Of a DNA stretch of 64,000 nucleotides, positions 10,880 through 22,029 are shown in pieces. The position numbers and the translations under genes were made by a program. The DNA is from Gibbula magus (lineage: Eukaryota > Mollusca > Gastropoda > Trochida > Trochidae). The notes beneath the pieces are model-generated. The model was not told the origin of the DNA. It did no database searches and saw only the letters and a list, made by a program, of their open reading frames with translations. Each line of letters starts with the position of its first letter. Within the stretch, counting starts at the first letter, position 1. The stretch lies in assembly GCA_936450465.1 (NCBI GenBank), contig OW388304.1, positions 11,812,708-11,876,707 on the forward strand. The letters run 5' to 3'.

Positions 10880-12580
10880 TTTATTTACACGGTGCTTTAT
10901 CGTGGTATCTTTAAGAATAAAAGAAACCGTTGTGCAATAATCTTGTATCTTGGAGATAAAGGCTCCTACTGTGCTATATCCTGGCATCTTCGAAATAAAG
11001 GCTATAACGTTGTTATGTCCTGGTATCTTGGAAAATAAAGGCTTTCACTGTGTTATATCTTGAAGAATAAAGGCTACCACCGTGTTATGACCTGTTATGT
11101 CGGATATTAAAGGGCTTTGTCGTGTTATAGCCTGGTATCTTGATGAATAACGCAAATGCTGTAATATATGCTGGTATCTTAGATAATAAAGGGTACCGCT
11201 GTGATACAGCCTGGTATCTTGGAGCAAATAGGCTATAGCTACCTCTGTGATGTGTCCTGGTATCTTGGAGCAAATAGGCTATAGCTACCACTGTGATATA
11301 TCCTGGTATCTTGGAGCAACTAGGCTATAGCTACCTCTGTGATATATCCTGGTATCTTGGAGCAACTAGGCTATAGCTACCACTGTGATATATCCTGGTA
11401 TCTTGGAGCAACTAGGCTATAGCTACCTCTGTGATATATCCTGGTATATTGGAGCAAATAGGCTATAGCTACCACTGTGATATATCCTGGTATCTTGGAG
11501 CAACTAGGCTATAGCTACCTCTGTGATAAAACCTGGTATCTTGGAGCAAATAGGCTATAGCTACCACTGTGATATATCCTGGTATCTTGGAGCAAATAGG
11601 CTATAGCTACCACTGTGATGTGTCCTGGTATCTTGGAGCAACTAGGCTATAGCTACCTCTGTGATATATCCTGGTATCTTGGAGCAAATAGGCTATAGCT
11701 ACCACTGTGATATATCCTGGTATCTTGGAGCAAATAGGCTATAGCTACCACTGTGATGTGTCCTGGTATCTTGGAGCAAATAGGCTATAGCTACCTCTGT
11801 GATATATCCTGGTATATTGGAGCAAATAGGCTATAGCTACCTCTGTGATATATCCTGGTATATTGGAGCAACTAGGCTATAGCTACCTCTGTGATATATC
11901 CTGGTATCTTGGAGCAACTAGGCTATAGCTACCACTGTGATATGTCCTGGTATCTTGGAGCAAATAGGCTATAGCTACCTCTGTGATATATCCTGGTATA
12001 TGGGCAAATAGGCTATATCTACCTCTGTGATATATCCTGGTATCTTGGAGCAACTAGGCTATATCTACCTCTGTGATATATCCTGGTATCTTGGAGCAAC
12101 TAGGCTATAGCTACCTCTGTGATATATCCTGGTATATTGGAGCAAATAGGCTATAGCTACCACTGTGATATATCATGGTATCTTGGAGCAACTAGGCTAT
12201 AGCTACCTCTGTGATATATCCTGGTATCTTGGAGCAACTAGGCTATAGCTACCTCTGTGATATATCCTGGTATCGTGGAGAATAAAGGCTACCGTTATGT
12301 TATATCCTGGAGCATAGATGCTACCACTGTGATATAACCTCGTATCTTGGAGAATAAAGGCAAATGCTGTGATATATCCTGGTATCTTAGATAATGAATA
12401 GCACCGCTGCGATACAGCCTGGTATCTTGGAGCAAAGAGGCTACAACTATCTTGGACAATAGAGACTACCGTTGTATTATATCTTGGAGAATAAAGGCTA
12501 CCACTGAGCTACAAGTATATCCTTTGAGCAGGAAAATAAACGTTTTAGGCTATCACTGTGCTACATTCTGGTGTAAAGGT
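10880..12580. repeat. 46-bp minisatellite with homogenised core
   Basis: Tandem array. In the core (about 11213-12285, roughly 23 units) the unit reads ctctgtgatatatcctggta, tcttggagcaaataggctat, agctac, varying mainly at ctct/cact, aaat/aact and tct/tat. Both flanks hold older, diverged units in which the middle reads 'gaataaaggctacc', so the array is most uniform in the centre and decays outward. Each core unit includes two 8-bp palindromes, GATATATC and GCTATAGC. Short frames through it are not genes. Confidence 0.9.
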
Positions 12581-12753
12581 AAGCTGTAGCAACTGATTAA
12601 CGGCGTGGGATCAAATATCTTACCTGATATCCTAATTGTAAAAGTGATTGGTCAAAATCCACCCCCCTCTCCCCTCTCACACATACACACGAAGAATCAC
12701 ACCTATGTTTACACTTTTCCCAAGCAAGCAAAATAACCTAGGAGAAGGCTCAC

Positions 12754-12875
12754 CTGGCTACGATTTGTTTTGGCGGCTCCTTTTGATCTCTTCTGAGTTC
12801 CTCTTCAAGTTCGTTCTCAATCTTCTCCACATAGCCATGAGTCTTGGCTAAAACCAACGTCTCCGCAACCAGTGT
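12754..12875 (-). CDS. HVCN1: Voltage-gated proton channel Hv1 homologue, N-terminal cytoplasmic exon
   Basis: A 122-bp exon with acceptor tgttctgctacag and donor GTAGCCAG|GTGAGC. It starts in phase 0 and leaves two bases (AG). The peptide starts TLVAETLVLAKTHGYVEKIE, passes through an acidic helix ENELEEELRRDQK and ends PPKQIVA. Joined to the 905-1029 exon it gives QIVA-R-WRRDGEK without a break, placing it just before S1. This is the cytoplasmic N-terminus, which is variable and poorly conserved in Hv1 proteins, so assignment rests on strand, phase and position rather than on motif. The initiator exon lies further upstream and was not found. Confidence 0.65.
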
Positions 12876-13884
12876 CTGTAGCAGAACAGTACATGGGTTT
12901 ACTTTTATAGATGGATTATAAAAATGAATCATGGAAATTGATAGTCTGGACTTCTTACTATTTCAAGCATGTGACCGTCTGATTGAATGTGATACAATAT
13001 TTATATTAGCTGATTGTCTCAACTACTTGCCCTTTCACCGTATGTCTGCCTTCATATATGTAACTCTCAACTATTGAGACTGTTGTCCAGCGTCGTAAAG
13101 AGGAGAGTGCTAAAGGTTACTTTGATAGATGACTAATAACGATTAGACCTTGACAATTGACTTACTTGACAATACTGGTAAATGTCTACTCTGTTTTACT
13201 CTTTAGCATTTGTCGTTCAAATTATAGTTGCTGCAATAAACAAGACTGAAAGTGATCGTCTAGAAAATTTCATACATTTCTGATAAGATGTATTTAAAAA
13301 GTAGGTATAAGATAAACATTGACCAAGTTGGGTAGTCGTAAAAATCACGTCTTTGGTGGTGAAGTACGAACATAACAGAATGAACCATAAACTAGAGTTA
13401 ATAAGATGTCATGGTCAGCACCCATTACTCAACTATGCCATGTAAGTTTGGATTCATTAATACTTCTTTATAAACTCCTTACTGAACAATTGGTTTTAAT
13501 TTTTTTTAAAAACAATCGCCTAATATGAGGGTACATTTGTGCCTTAATTTATGTTTGTATTAATTTGCAACCTTCATATATCTAAGCGGCATTTTCTCAA
13601 AAAAAATCGGTTACCTGCTGGTTACTGGTGTTAGTGAACTAACAATTACACCATGCTAACCTCATTGTTTCCGAGAATTTATTACATAACCGTTTAAATG
13701 GGGTTATTTGATATGATTAAACGACCATACGTTTATGCACCTTTTGTGACATGTGAACCTTAGATTTCAGTGCAAAAGTTTAAAAAATATTTAAATTGTG
13801 CCGTATGAGTATACCGGCGGTATTGCCACTGATCATTCGGTCTTAGCATAGGTGTGCTATCCGTACAACATGACTCGCTGAGCG
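12876..13884. other. Non-coding stretch, presumed HVCN1 intron
   Basis: No repeat, RNA gene or convincing exon seen on either strand. It lies upstream of the N-terminal exon in minus-strand sense. Confidence 0.4.
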
Positions 13885-14250
13885 TTTAAAGGGGAGGTAC
13901 CACGTTTTTTCGCTCAAATAAGTCGATAAAATGTATTTGAAAAATAATGTCAAAAACAGTAATATACCCTTCTCTCTTCGGAAAATCAAGTTAATAAATG
14001 CATGACGTACATGGTTCGTTAAAGCCATCGGAATCGTTTTTGTAATTCTAAATATTGAAATGTGTTCACATTTAAATGGCCGCCATGTACTGTTTGCTTT
14101 ATACGCAACAGCGTTATTACCACTACAGATAATTGGTTTGTGTAACAATACATTCTTTTGTCTGAAGTAAATATGAATGACGTATTTGCGAAACGGGCGA
14201 ACCGTGCAATTTTCTCAAAAGGTTTTTTCATTCCTTTTTAAAGCATGTAT
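13885..14250 (+). repeat. Old dispersed repeat, copy 1
   Basis: It begins tttaaaggggaggtaccacg, then ttttttcgctcaaataagt, and includes 'aaatgtgttcacatttaaat' followed by ggccgcc. Parts recur at 29263-29430 (same strand) and at 48785-48884 (inverted). Heavily diverged, no coding sequence; the minus-strand frames here are shadows. Confidence 0.5.
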
Positions 14251-14467
14251 TTGTAAACCATTGTGTAAAATAGTAAGATAATTCTTGCACACGTGAAATG
14301 TGAACGCATCGGCCTAACGCAATATCGGCCTCGGTGTTCATGATTCATGTTCACCAACGTGAAAGTTCAGTCGGTAACTATAACATTGTACTTGTCAAAT
14401 AGTCAAGCAAAGTCTGTATCAATTCCTCGACATCATGCAAATATTATAACTTACCCAAAACCATGTG

Positions 14468-14598
14468 AGAACAGGAAGATTTTCTGGATAACAACTTCTT
14501 TAATTTACATCCCACCTGATGAAAGTGTGAGTATATGCTCCGAAACATCGTGTTTCTTCACATTAAAGAAGTTGTTATCCAGCAAATCTTCCTGTTCT
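14468..14598 (+). repeat. Fold-back with hammerhead-like core (PLE-type 3' end remnant)
   Basis: Inverted arms 14468-14504 and 14562-14598 match at 36 of 37 positions (left arm agaacaggaagattttctgg onward). The loop carries CTGATGA (14516-14522) and GAAAC (14542-14546), the two conserved core strings of a type-I hammerhead ribozyme, with a decayed stem II between them. The tail 'attaaagaagttgttatcca' resembles both the 22.8-kb copy and the end of the Penelope-like element at 18.4 kb. It is probably a remnant of a related PLE or a non-autonomous derivative. Confidence 0.6.
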
Positions 14599-15336
14599 TA
14601 TGTATGTCACTTCTAAATACCCTTCAAAGACTGAAAACCTTGTGGACAACATGATAAATGAACAATACGACAAATGGACAATATCAGAGCATTGCAGCTC
14701 ACGTTTTAATACTCGAATCGATATTCAGTTTAAATTGTCAAGGTCGGGATGATACAGATTGAACGACACGAACTGTCAAAGTCGATATGAAAGTCACTTC
14801 AATACAACCATACAAAGCGTTCATTTTACATGGCGTGTTGAAGCACACAGAGGACGAGGGAGGAGGGAGGATGGTGGTTAGAGAAGTAAGGATGGGAGTC
14901 AGCACGCAGTCACACAGTTTCCAGAGGCTTCTAACAGATGATTCAATTTAGACTCGTACCGATCGACGTGGCTGTGTACTTGCAACGTCGGAGTGTCCCA
15001 TCCCATAGAATAGAATGTGTTCTAGAGGAGTGATGCTACATCCACTTCTAGTAATTTGTTAAGTAATTGTAAGCTAACTGGCGGTAAGTGTAGACCATGT
15101 ATACTAGCTATTGCTTGTTTAGGAACAGTGTGTTAAAATAGTGTACGGTTTAACTGAAATGACTATGATTCCTAAGGAGTTGACATTTGTTCGATGAGTT
15201 CTGATAGGGAGTTAATATATAATGCAATGCTGGTTACAGCAGACGGTTATTTGGATCTTCAAACAGTTTGTGTGGGATAAAGCTAGTTTCTGGTAACTTC
15301 ATGGGGGTGTACTTTTAACCGTTCTTTGAAATAAAG

Positions 15337-16373
15337 AAGAAGACAAATATTTATGGATGATCAACTTCTTTATTAACAATAGCGACGTTTCGGTATAGAT
15401 CCTTATACCGTTATCAAGCATATGGGAGAGATGATAAAATCAGAGGTTATATACATGAAACATTTTGGTATGATAATGGGATAACAAAGACAACAAGATG
15501 AGATAACAATAAGATGAAAGCTGTAACAAGCAGGTAGTGATAACATAGATACCAGTGGAAGGTAAGTTAATTAAGTTGGGATGGGGATACAATGCAGCAG
15601 TGAGGGTGAGCAATCAGTGGAGGATAATGATGGAAGCCAGAGTGAGTAGAGTGGATTAATTATTTGTGGATTAAGTGGTTGTAAGCTGATGGGATGAAAT
15701 AGCCTTGATCTCTATTCAAAGAGGGGTTATGTCTCAAAATTTGTAAAGCTTCAGATAAACGGCGGTGGGTGTAATCATGTTTGTTGTTTGTGAGTGTTTT
15801 GACAGCGTCCCAATTGATGTTGTGTTGTGGAAATTTGGTGATGTGTTCTGAAATGGCTGATTTGTTGTCTGCCTTGATTGTGGATGTTTTGTGTTCTTTG
15901 ATGCGTATGTTGAGTGGTCTGGATGTTTCCCCAATGTAGTTACTGCCACAGTTGCAGCTGATGTTGTAAACTACGCCTTTAGGTTGTTGTTTAGCTGTGG
16001 AGTGTTTCCTACCATTAGCTCTAATGATGGTTTTGAGTGGGGTGGCCGTGGAGAAGTATGTGTCTATGCCTACTTGCTGCTTGAGTAGGCGGCTGATGTG
16101 ATGTGAAGTTTTACCAATATAGGGTAGTGGGATGCGAATGGGGGCAGGGGTAGGCTTGGTAGTAGTAGGTTTAGGTGCTGGATTTTTAGTGCGGTTGATG
16201 ACACGGTCAACAAGATGAGTTGGGTAATTGTTGAGTTGGGTGAAGACATGCCGGAGGTGATTTAGTTCGGAGTCAGGGGAGTCAGAGGATAGGTTGATAG
16301 CACGGCGGGTTAGAGTGGAGATGATGCCGGATTTAGTTCTGAGTGGGTGGTTTGAGTCAAAGTGGATGTACTG
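15337..16373 (-). repeat. Left inverted arm of the PLE
   Basis: Exact reverse complement, as far as I could compare, of 17454-18490. It contains the GIY-YIG coding segment on the minus strand, the 3' UTR and a mirrored ribozyme-like hairpin (15382-15423). Confidence 0.9.
15660..16373 (-). pseudogene. Duplicate C-terminal fragment of the PLE protein (GIY-YIG part)
   Basis: Minus-strand open frame of about 237 codons identical to the last 237 residues of the plus-strand PLE protein. It starts at QYIHFDSNHPLRTKSG, includes the linker IPLPYIGKTSHHISRLL, the GIY motif GVVYNISC and YIGETSRPLNIRIKEH, and reaches the same stop. It has no ATG at the junction and lacks the reverse transcriptase, so it is a by-product of the inverted-arm architecture, not an independent gene. 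Confidence 0.85.
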
Positions 16374-18167
16374 CAACTTGCACCAGGCGGCAACGTCGAC
16401 TTCCTACGTCACCAGATAGCGGACATACTGCACAAGTCCAAACCACAACAACCGAACATCTCCAAAGAAGAGAAGCAAGCCCTCGCCGATCTACGAAGAG
16501 ATGACTCCATCACCATAGTTCCTGCTGACAAGGGGAAGGCTACTGTGGTCCTCAACACGCCCGACTTTGAGACCATGGTCAACAAAATCCTGGACGACAC
16601 TACCACATACCAGAAAATCAAGAAAGACCCGACCCAGAAGCTTCAGAGACAACATAAATCCCACCTGAAACAACTCCGAGACAACTATGAGATCAGCCAC
16701 GAACTCCATCAAAAACTGTGTGTCTCTCATCCCCAAGCCCCATATGCACGTGCCACCGTTAAGATTCACAAGGACCCACCTAAATCTAGACTCTTAGTAT
16801 GTTCCCGGGACACAGTGTTCTACAACACTGCCCAACACCTCACCAAAGTGCTGGCCCCGCTTGGCAAAACTGCTGACTCATATATATCAGACTCTGCTGA
16901 ATTCTGTCAAAAACTTAAATGTGTTACTACCCCGGGACAAATTGTTAGCTATGATGTTGTGGATCTGTTTACTAGTGTTCCCATTAATGAAACCCTGCAC
17001 ATCCTCCGCCATCGCATTGACAACCTTGACATCCCCCTGGACACTAACCTCACTACTGACTCCATCGTTCAGCTCATCTCTAACTCCATCACCTCCACCT
17101 ACTTCACCTGGGGTGATGACCTCTATGAGCAAATCCATGGTCTACCCATGGGATTCCCTCTCTCTCCCATCCTCTCTGAAATCTATATGACCTCTTTTGA
17201 ACAGCATGCCCTCAGCACCTCACTAATCCAACCAACCTGCTGGTTCAGGAAGGTTGACGACACCTTTGTCATACTCCCTTCAAATAACGACCCCACTGCA
17301 CTCCTCCAACACCTCAACCAACAGCACCCTCGTATCCAATTCACCTTCGAAACTGAAACCGACTCACAACTTCCATTCCTTGACGTCCTAGTTACTCGCA
17401 CACCTAACAATACCATCCAAACCCCTGTTTACCGCAAACCCACGCACACTGACCAGTACATCCACTTTGACTCAAACCACCCACTCAGAACTAAATCCGG
17501 CATCATCTCCACTCTAACCCGCCGTGCTATCAACCTATCCTCTGACTCCCCTGACTCCGAACTAAATCACCTCCGGCATGTCTTCACCCAACTCAACAAT
17601 TACCCAACTCATCTTGTTGACCGTGTCATCAACCGCACTAAAAATCCAGCACCTAAACCTACTACTACCAAGCCTACCCCTGCCCCCATTCGCATCCCAC
17701 TACCCTATATTGGTAAAACTTCACATCACATCAGCCGCCTACTCAAGCAGCAAGTAGGCATAGACACATACTTCTCCACGGCCACCCCACTCAAAACCAT
17801 CATTAGAGCTAATGGTAGGAAACACTCCACAGCTAAACAACAACCTAAAGGCGTAGTTTACAACATCAGCTGCAACTGTGGCAGTAACTACATTGGGGAA
17901 ACATCCAGACCACTCAACATACGCATCAAAGAACACAAAACATCCACAATCAAGGCAGACAACAAATCAGCCATTTCAGAACACATCACCAAATTTCCAC
18001 AACACAACATCAATTGGGACGCTGTCAAAACACTCACAAACAACAAACATGATTACACCCACCGCCGTTTATCTGAAGCTTTACAAATTTTGAGACATAA
18101 CCCCTCTTTGAATAGAGATCAAGGCTATTTCATCCCATCAGCTTACAACCACTTAATCCACAAATAA
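16374..18167 (+). CDS. PLE reverse transcriptase / GIY-YIG endonuclease, 5'-truncated
   Basis: Open frame of about 597 codons from the junction; it stays open a few codons into the left arm but has no ATG there. Numbering from the first open codon at 16362: an N-terminal block with EEKQALADLRRDDSITIVPA then DKGKATVV (RT motif 1 region); motif A SYDVVDLFTSVP (catalytic D198); motif B GLPMGFPLSPILSEIYM (260-276); motif C FRKVDDTF (VDD 298-300, with K where PLEs usually have Y); thumb; conserved linker PLPYIGK; GIY-YIG endonuclease from GVVY (497) through YIGET (510-514) with Arg 516/521; and C504/C506/H525/H541 as a possible zinc-binding set. The upstream N-terminus is missing. It would prime reverse transcription at nicked DNA. 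Uninterrupted, so recent. Confidence 0.93.
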   Translation, partial: QLAPGGNVDFLRHQIADILHKSKPQQPNISKEEKQALADLRRDDSITIVPADKGKATVVLNTPDFETMVNKILDDTTTYQKIKKDPTQKLQRQHKSHLKQLRDNYEISHELHQKLCVSHPQAPYARATVKIHKDPPKSRLLVCSRDTVFYNTAQHLTKVLAPLGKTADSYISDSAEFCQKLKCVTTPGQIVSYDVVDLFTSVPINETLHILRHRIDNLDIPLDTNLTTDSIVQLISNSITSTYFTWGDDLYEQIHGLPMGFPLSPILSEIYMTSFEQHALSTSLIQPTCWFRKVDDTFVILPSNNDPTALLQHLNQQHPRIQFTFETETDSQLPFLDVLVTRTPNNTIQTPVYRKPTHTDQYIHFDSNHPLRTKSGIISTLTRRAINLSSDSPDSELNHLRHVFTQLNNYPTHLVDRVINRTKNPAPKPTTTKPTPAPIRIPLPYIGKTSHHISRLLKQQVGIDTYFSTATPLKTIIRANGRKHSTAKQQPKGVVYNISCNCGSNYIGETSRPLNIRIKEHKTSTIKADNKSAISEHITKFPQHNINWDAVKTLTNNKHDYTHRRLSEALQILRHNPSLNRDQGYFIPSAYNHLIHK

Positions 18168-18490
18168 TTAATCCACTCTACTCACTCTGGCTTCCATCAT
18201 TATCCTCCACTGATTGCTCACCCTCACTGCTGCATTGTATCCCCATCCCAACTTAATTAACTTACCTTCCACTGGTATCTATGTTATCACTACCTGCTTG
18301 TTACAGCTTTCATCTTATTGTTATCTCATCTTGTTGTCTTTGTTATCCCATTATCATACCAAAATGTTTCATGTATATAACCTCTGATTTTATCATCTCT
18401 CCCATATGCTTGATAACGGTATAAGGATCTATACCGAAACGTCGCTATTGTTAATAAAGAAGTTGATCATCCATAAATATTTGTCTTCTT
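17454..18490 (+). repeat. Right inverted arm of the PLE
   Basis: Mirror of 15337-16373 across a 1,080-bp unique spacer. It covers the C-terminal third of the ORF, the 3' UTR and the ribozyme-like hairpin. Confidence 0.9.
18404..18445 (+). ncRNA. Hammerhead-ribozyme-like hairpin of the PLE (degenerate core)
   Basis: The sequence reads atgcttgataac, then stem GGTATA (18418-18423), loop aggatc, stem TATACC (18430-18435), then GAAACGTCGC. Stem II plus GAAAC matches the hammerhead motifs described in PLE terminal repeats. The 5' core is TTGATAA instead of CTGATGA, so catalytic activity is doubtful. An inverted copy lies at 15382-15423. Confidence 0.5.
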
Positions 18491-18536
18491 CATCACACCA
18501 ACTTCTAGAATGCCTCTCAAACACTTTGAAATAAAG

Positions 18537-20710
18537 CCAATAATAAATCAATTAACAAAAGAATCCTTATCACTGTTCAGCATTCCTATGCAATTAATGT
18601 GGTGTAATGATGTTAGATCATACATAAACACCCACCCTCAAGTCTCCAGATATCTCATATTTCACTTTTAGTCGATAAGAGTTTGAAAAGTTCTCAGACT
18701 TTCGCAACGTTTTATCGACTGATGATAAATCACTTGATACTCGGCGATGTTATCTCCAAACCGCTACGACCGTAACTAGGAAAGAGGAAATAGGAAGGCA
18801 TGAATAGTCTAAACGTGGGTACGATATTAGAATATTATTTGGAAACACTGTGTGGTATGTCTTGTGTAAAAGTAGTTATGCCATTCAGCCTTTCAAAACG
18901 AGATGGTTGTAAAGATTATACACTTTAAAATACAGGAAGGTCGGTTCAGTCAAAGCGAGAAAGTACAAGACGTCTTCATATATATAAATATGTAGATGTT
19001 GCCTGGAACCCATTTATAGCATTTAATACGATTAAAGTTATTCGTATTATAATAACTGGTTATTTACCTGGATACAGTAGGAATACGTGGAAAAATAATT
19101 TTACGTATTGTTCACATTCTATTAATGGCACCATTATGAGTACTTCAGAAAAATTAGCCAAGAGATAAAGCAAAATAAAAAAAATAAAAATGTTAAAACA
19201 CACCCTACACAGACTTATTTGTCAGTACTTTGTTCGAATTTATCCGCGTTTTGTTTGTGTTTATCAACCCAACAATAGCCTTGAGTGTGTGCAAACTCAA
19301 CAAATTTTCCAATGTTTGTATATTTGATTTTTCAAAACTTATTCTGTACATGTATTCCGGACTTTCGATATTCGGGTTGTTGCTATATTTGGAAACACAA
19401 ATTTTGCGTTCGACGGGTGGGAAGATAAGGAAGAGAACAAATTGAGATAGTCTAAAGAAAACGGCATCTGCTGTAACCACTTCACATGAACAAGTTTGAC
19501 AGAAGAGCATATATATATACCATGTATAATATCTTATAAAACACCCAGGATAGTATTACCTTTGCAGACTTATGTTGAAAAATATGGATTTGTTTGTTTT
19601 TATTTCCACTTAATGCCCCCTGGCTACTTCATGAGATTGATGTTTTATCGATCCATATAAGAAAGCACATAAAGTTTCCATTATTGTTTTCTCTTCGACT
19701 GCCATAACGCAGCTATAAGAAGAACGTGGGCTTTTCACAGTTGAAGCACAAAGCCTGTAAAGAAAAGCTCACAGCTAGCGGTCATTAAAGGTAGCTCAGA
19801 ACTCCCATTTGATTGATCTGCAGGGAGTCGACTACTAATTGTATGCCAGGAGAGATTCTCAAATCAAACACTGCGGCTTTTCTTCTTAAGAGTGTGGCAC
19901 CTCTGCATACTGTAGGCATCTATAATGAATGGGTTTACAATAGAAATACTTGTTGTGAATTATGAGCCACGCAGGCAGTTACCCTGGGGGAATATGGAAA
20001 GGAAAATGAATGATTAAGCAGCATTGCTGTTGCTGCTGCTGCTTCCGGATGGTATCAATCATTTCCATAGTCTGCCTTGTGTAGTGACTTGCTGTCTCTC
20101 CTGATAATGACTGTTGTGTATATAATATGACATATTAATGTGAAATGTAACACCAAATGGACATTGCCTCACTATCACCAGCTGCATGTAGAGGCACTGA
20201 CCTGATCAAAAGTATAATATGACTTCTACAAAGTAATTATTCATGTTACTTTCGGCAGTTGAGGCACATCTATGTATGGCGTATATGGCGTATATATTAA
20301 TTAGGAACTCGTCCTGAGACAAGGGTTGCTTGGCAATCTTGATAAATACACATGTGCACATATAGAAATATCGGCGCGGGCAACGCTTTTATTTTAGCTT
20401 ATTGTTGATATAGTCTTGTATTTGTTGCACTTCATATTGTGCAGGTGCTGAGATCATCAATGAGAAGCGACTATGCGGTACTATTCGGGCGCCATTTATT
20501 TAAAGTTGTCTTTTTAAAGTTTTAGAAGTGTTGCGTTGCGGTTAGTTAATTATTGTCACTTTGTAAGTTGATATAAAGTTTGTCATCCGTGTTAGAGCGT
20601 TACCATATACAATTACATCTCACTGTTAGGATTGTTTTTCAAAATTGGTGCCACAGGCATTTCGATTTCATAAAGATTGGATTATGAGTTTTTAAGTATC
20701 AATACCTCTA
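18537..20710. other. Non-coding stretch
   Basis: AT-rich, no repeat or gene recognised. Frames at 19205-19510 (both strands) and a minus frame near 19066-19180 look like chance ORFs. A short (GCT)n run lies near 20030. Confidence 0.4.
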
Positions 20711-21157
20711 AGGCCCTTTTCTCATGCACGAATTTACATACATGAGTAAATTTACACACTATGTAATTATACATACATGTGTAATAGTAAATATACTTTC
20801 TGTTCACATGTAGTTAAGCATTATGTTGTATTTGTCAATTACATACAGCCATGTATTATAATAAACGAAAATATATGAGTAGATTCAGTCTATTTATAGT
20901 TATTATGCTTTTGCATACAGGAGTAAATATACGTTCCATTCTCATGACACAGTTTGCATAGTTTGCATAGTGTGTATAAATACGTATATGTAAATTTACA
21001 TTTACATGACCTCCTGAGGTCGTGTAAAGTTACTCCTAGTGCAATAATACTCATGTATGTAATTGCGTTCTCATGACACTTTTACATACCCCAAATACAT
21101 TTACATACATACGTAAATTTACTAACATATGTAAAGGTGTGCATGAGAAAAGGGCCT
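20711..21157. mobile_element. Non-autonomous element with 19-bp terminal inverted repeats
   Basis: The left end aggcccttttctcatgcac (20711-20729) is the exact reverse complement of 21139-21157. The 447-bp element is non-coding and filled with permutations of acatacatgtaaatttac, with 'ttctcatgacac' repeated internally. This is MITE-like. I see no convincing target-site duplication (flanks cta and aag). Confidence 0.65.
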
Positions 21158-22029
21158 AAGCTTGTTGATATTGCGTCGCAATAATATACATGTATTATTC
21201 ATAAAATGTTGGTCGCATTTTATTGCTGCGGGACGTTTGTTTGAAACGTTAGTTCTCAGTTATTATTTTTATCATAATTAATGTTTAAGTTAGTTGTATT
21301 CATAAAGTGTTAGTAAAGTGGTAATATTGTATTCCCCGGCATTACGTCAGATAAACCAATCTCAGAATGGGTCCACATTTCGTAACCATCGTAAATCAAC
21401 TATAAACTTACTCATTCAATACCCGATTCAAAATGTTAGAAATCATAACCATAAGTAAGGACGTTACCTTTTTATAGCATAATGTAAAATAAAGAGAAAA
21501 GATACCATCATTGACAAATGATAAATAATTTATATTTATATCGAATGCAATCTCAATTATTTAAATTTGTTGAGAAATATTAATTTTGTGTTACACTATT
21601 GTCAACAACCATGCGAAAGTACGTTTTCCATTGGCTATATAAGTACTTTCAATTGGTATGTACTAAATAGTAACTAAAGTATAATACATAACACAGTATT
21701 TGGTTACCATTAGATCGTTTAATACTCGAAAGGGATATTTTAATGTTTATACGACAATATTACACAAGATAAAGGCCACAGAACGTATTACGTCATAATA
21801 TTTTACAGTTTCGACGTCAAAATACTATTAATGGTAACATACAGTTTTTGGTTGGCGAAGTATGACTTAGAACAACACTTGATCTATGCTGACGAGTAAT
21901 ATGTATACGATATCTGTCTAGCTTGACACGGGATGTTCTCACTTCCTTGAGAGGGTACAACCAAAATCGTCAACGAATGCACATGAAGTTTATCGTTTAT
22001 GTTTCCTGAATCCTTCCATGTTAAACTAT

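Larger units (their letters stand above)
1030..12753 (-). other. HVCN1: HVCN1 intron (about 11.7 kb)
   Basis: Interval between the two minus-strand exons. It begins (minus sense) GTGAGC at 12753 and ends TTTCAG at 1030. The exon phases on either side match: AG from the upstream exon plus G from the downstream exon gives Arg. It contains two SINE families, a hairpin element, older dispersed repeats, a CRE-bearing tandem duplication and the 46-bp minisatellite, all listed separately. Stretches 1501-4278, 4918-5410, 5850-6150, 6330-6925 and 8936-9639 hold nothing else I recognise. Confidence 0.6.
15337..18523 (+). mobile_element. Penelope-like element (PLE) with large inverted terminal arm
   Basis: A complete insertion flanked by the 13-bp direct repeat ctttgaaataaag (15324-15336 and 18524-18536), the target-site duplication. 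The first 1,037 bp (15337-16373) are the reverse complement of 17454-18490. The sense body begins at 16374 and is 5'-truncated relative to typical PLE ORFs. A 33-bp tail (18491-18523) has no mirror copy. The element encodes reverse transcriptase plus a GIY-YIG endonuclease, the canonical PLE combination. The inverted arm is the 'pseudo-LTR' arrangement known for PLEs. Identical translations of both arms suggest a young insertion. Confidence 0.93.

Noticed and set aside
19066..19180. Minus-strand exon-like frame ending CCAG|GTAAAT
   Set aside because: Very AT-rich, hydrophobic low-complexity peptide and no convincing acceptor; chance is more likely.
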